Shown here: positions 62,730 to 64,000 of the stretch, one piece after another
Position numbering within the stretch: the first letter of the stretch is position 1
Layout of the letters: every line of letters starts with the position of its first letter
Origin: Comamonas sp. lk
Lineage (GTDB): Bacteria > Pseudomonadota > Gammaproteobacteria > Burkholderiales > Burkholderiaceae_C
Assembly (NCBI GenBank): GCA_945865675.1
Contig: CAMBFO010000001.1
Location: 27,379-91,378 of the forward strand
Length of the DNA stretch: 64,000 bases
Direction: 5' to 3'
The notes under the pieces: generated by a model
The model's database searches: none
Told to the model about the DNA's origin: nothing
The model's input: only the letters and a program-made list of their open reading frames with translations
Program-made: the position numbers and the translations under genes

Positions 62730-63749
62730 ATGGCAAACCACAGTATTCTTGCAATCGCGCCTTTGGGATTTCCCTGGCAAACCATAGACCCGTTTTTGTT
62801 CTGCGTCCACCACGACGATGCCTATCCACCCGGCAACGCGCAGATGGGGCCCAAGGCCGATCTGGGTGGGCGCAATATAGGTCAGGACTTTGAGGGCAAA
62901 GACGGCTGGCGCATGTACCACGGCACCACGGTGCCAGGCTTTCCGGCCCATCCACACCGGGGTTTTGAAACCGTCACCATCGTGCGCCAGGGCTTTATCG
63001 ACCACTGCGACTCGCTCGGAGCCACTGCCCGCTTCGGGCCGGGCGATGTGCAATGGCTCACTGCGGGCAAAGGCATTGTGCACTGTGAGATGTTTCCGCT
63101 GCGCCAAAGCGAGGCCGCCAACCCGGCCGAGTTATTCCAAATTTGGCTCAATCTGCCGGCCCGTAAAAAAATGGCCGAGCCGCACTTCACCATGCTCTGG
63201 GCCGACAGTGTCCCATTGCTTGAGCTTGCCGACGCGAACGGGCGCAAGACTTCGGTCCAAGTGGTAGCCGGAACACTGGAGCAGTCGCGCGGCGCAGCGC
63301 CTCCGCCGGACTCCTGGGCCGCTGAGACGGACTCCGACCTGGCTATTTGGACTGTCCGCATGCAAGCCGGCGCGCAATGGACCATGCCGGGCGCCAGCCA
63401 CACGCAATCGCGGCGCAGGCTTTACTATTTTCGAGGTAGCGGGCTCACCGTCAATGGCCAGACGGTTGCATCGCAATCGGTAGTGGAAGTGCGGGCGCAA
63501 GATGCCCTCGCGCTGCAGGGCGGCGACGACGAGACGCAATTGCTGATGCTGCAAGGCCGCCCTATCGGCGAGCCGGTGGCACAGTACGGCCCCTTTGTCA
63601 TGAATACCCAGGCTGAAATCCACCAGGCCTTTGCCGATTACCGCCGCACCGAATTTGGCGGCTGGCCCTGGGGCCGCAGCGACCCGGTGCATCCGCGTGA
63701 CAAGGGACGCTTTGCCCAGCATGCCAACGGCCGCATCGAAGAGCGCTAG
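62730..63749 (+). CDS. Pirin-family protein
   Basis: PFLFCVHHDDAYP...HPHRGFETVTIVRQGFIDHCDSLGATARFGPGDVQWLTAGKGIVHCEMFP. Confidence 0.92.
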   Translation: MANHSILAIAPLGFPWQTIDPFLFCVHHDDAYPPGNAQMGPKADLGGRNIGQDFEGKDGWRMYHGTTVPGFPAHPHRGFETVTIVRQGFIDHCDSLGATARFGPGDVQWLTAGKGIVHCEMFPLRQSEAANPAELFQIWLNLPARKKMAEPHFTMLWADSVPLLELADANGRKTSVQVVAGTLEQSRGAAPPPDSWAAETDSDLAIWTVRMQAGAQWTMPGASHTQSRRRLYYFRGSGLTVNGQTVASQSVVEVRAQDALALQGGDDETQLLMLQGRPIGEPVAQYGPFVMNTQAEIHQAFADYRRTEFGGWPWGRSDPVHPRDKGRFAQHANGRIEER

Positions 63750-63803
63750 GGCGGCGGCGCTTGCTGCAAAATGCGCGACTTACCCGAAACGCTTGGATAC
63801 GCC

Positions 63804-64000
63804 ATGTCACTGATTCCCGCCACCATACTCACTGGATTTTTAGGTTCGGGTAAAACCACCTTGCTCAAACGCATACTGACCGAGGCGCACGGCCAAAAAA
63901 TCGCCGTCATCGAAAACGAATTCGGTGAGGAAAACATCGACAGCGATATTTTGGTCAGCGACACCCAGGAACAAATCATCCAGATGAGCAATGGCTGCGT
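63804..64000 (+). CDS. CobW/ZNG-family GTP-binding metallochaperone, 3' truncated by window edge
   Basis: MSLIPATILTGFLGSGKTTLLKRILTEAHGQKIAVIENEFGEENIDSDILVSDTQEQIIQMSNGC. Confidence 0.93.
   Translation, partial: MSLIPATILTGFLGSGKTTLLKRILTEAHGQKIAVIENEFGEENIDSDILVSDTQEQIIQMSNGC

Noticed and set aside
1-64000. CRISPR arrays, rRNA genes, toxin-antitoxin or defence islands
   Set aside because: No regularly spaced repeats, no rRNA-like sequence, and no recognisable Cas, restriction-modification or other defence proteins among the ORFs.

Overview
The window is a 64 kb chromosomal segment of a betaproteobacterium, most likely Burkholderiales/Comamonadaceae-like judging by gene content and order (inference). 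Most of it is conserved housekeeping DNA. Blocks recognised, left to right: tRNA-Thr, sspB/sspA, petCBA, pdxA, a Nif3-like gene, an HtrA-type protease, tatCBA, hinT, the his operon, murA, an IbaG/BolA gene, an ABC transporter, the mla phospholipid-transport operon, gltDB, a RAYT-type transposase, dgt, aroB/aroK, pilQPONM, PBP1A, cyaY/lptM-like/lysA, msrQ/msrP, cytochrome c4, engB, two LpxL-like acyltransferases, metK, a glycan locus (GT9, GtrA, GT39-like, sialidase-like), pirin, and a 3'-truncated CobW-family GTPase. The most notable signal is a 3.5 kb interruption of the his operon between hisF and hisI (about 11.1-14.66 kb). It holds short co-directional accessory genes (GNAT, SMR efflux, two tiny membrane proteins, a second GNAT, an NTF2/DUF4440-like protein). 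These are separated by inverted-repeat sites resembling integron attC sites, with one strong example at 12783-12898, and no integrase is visible. I interpret this as a CALIN-type cassette cluster (attC sites lacking an integrase) inside a biosynthetic operon. Secondary signals are a probable integrative-element edge at the 3' end of tRNA-Thr, a RAYT gene with flanking palindromes, and a structured 5' leader upstream of metK. No CRISPR array, rRNA or complete prophage was seen.
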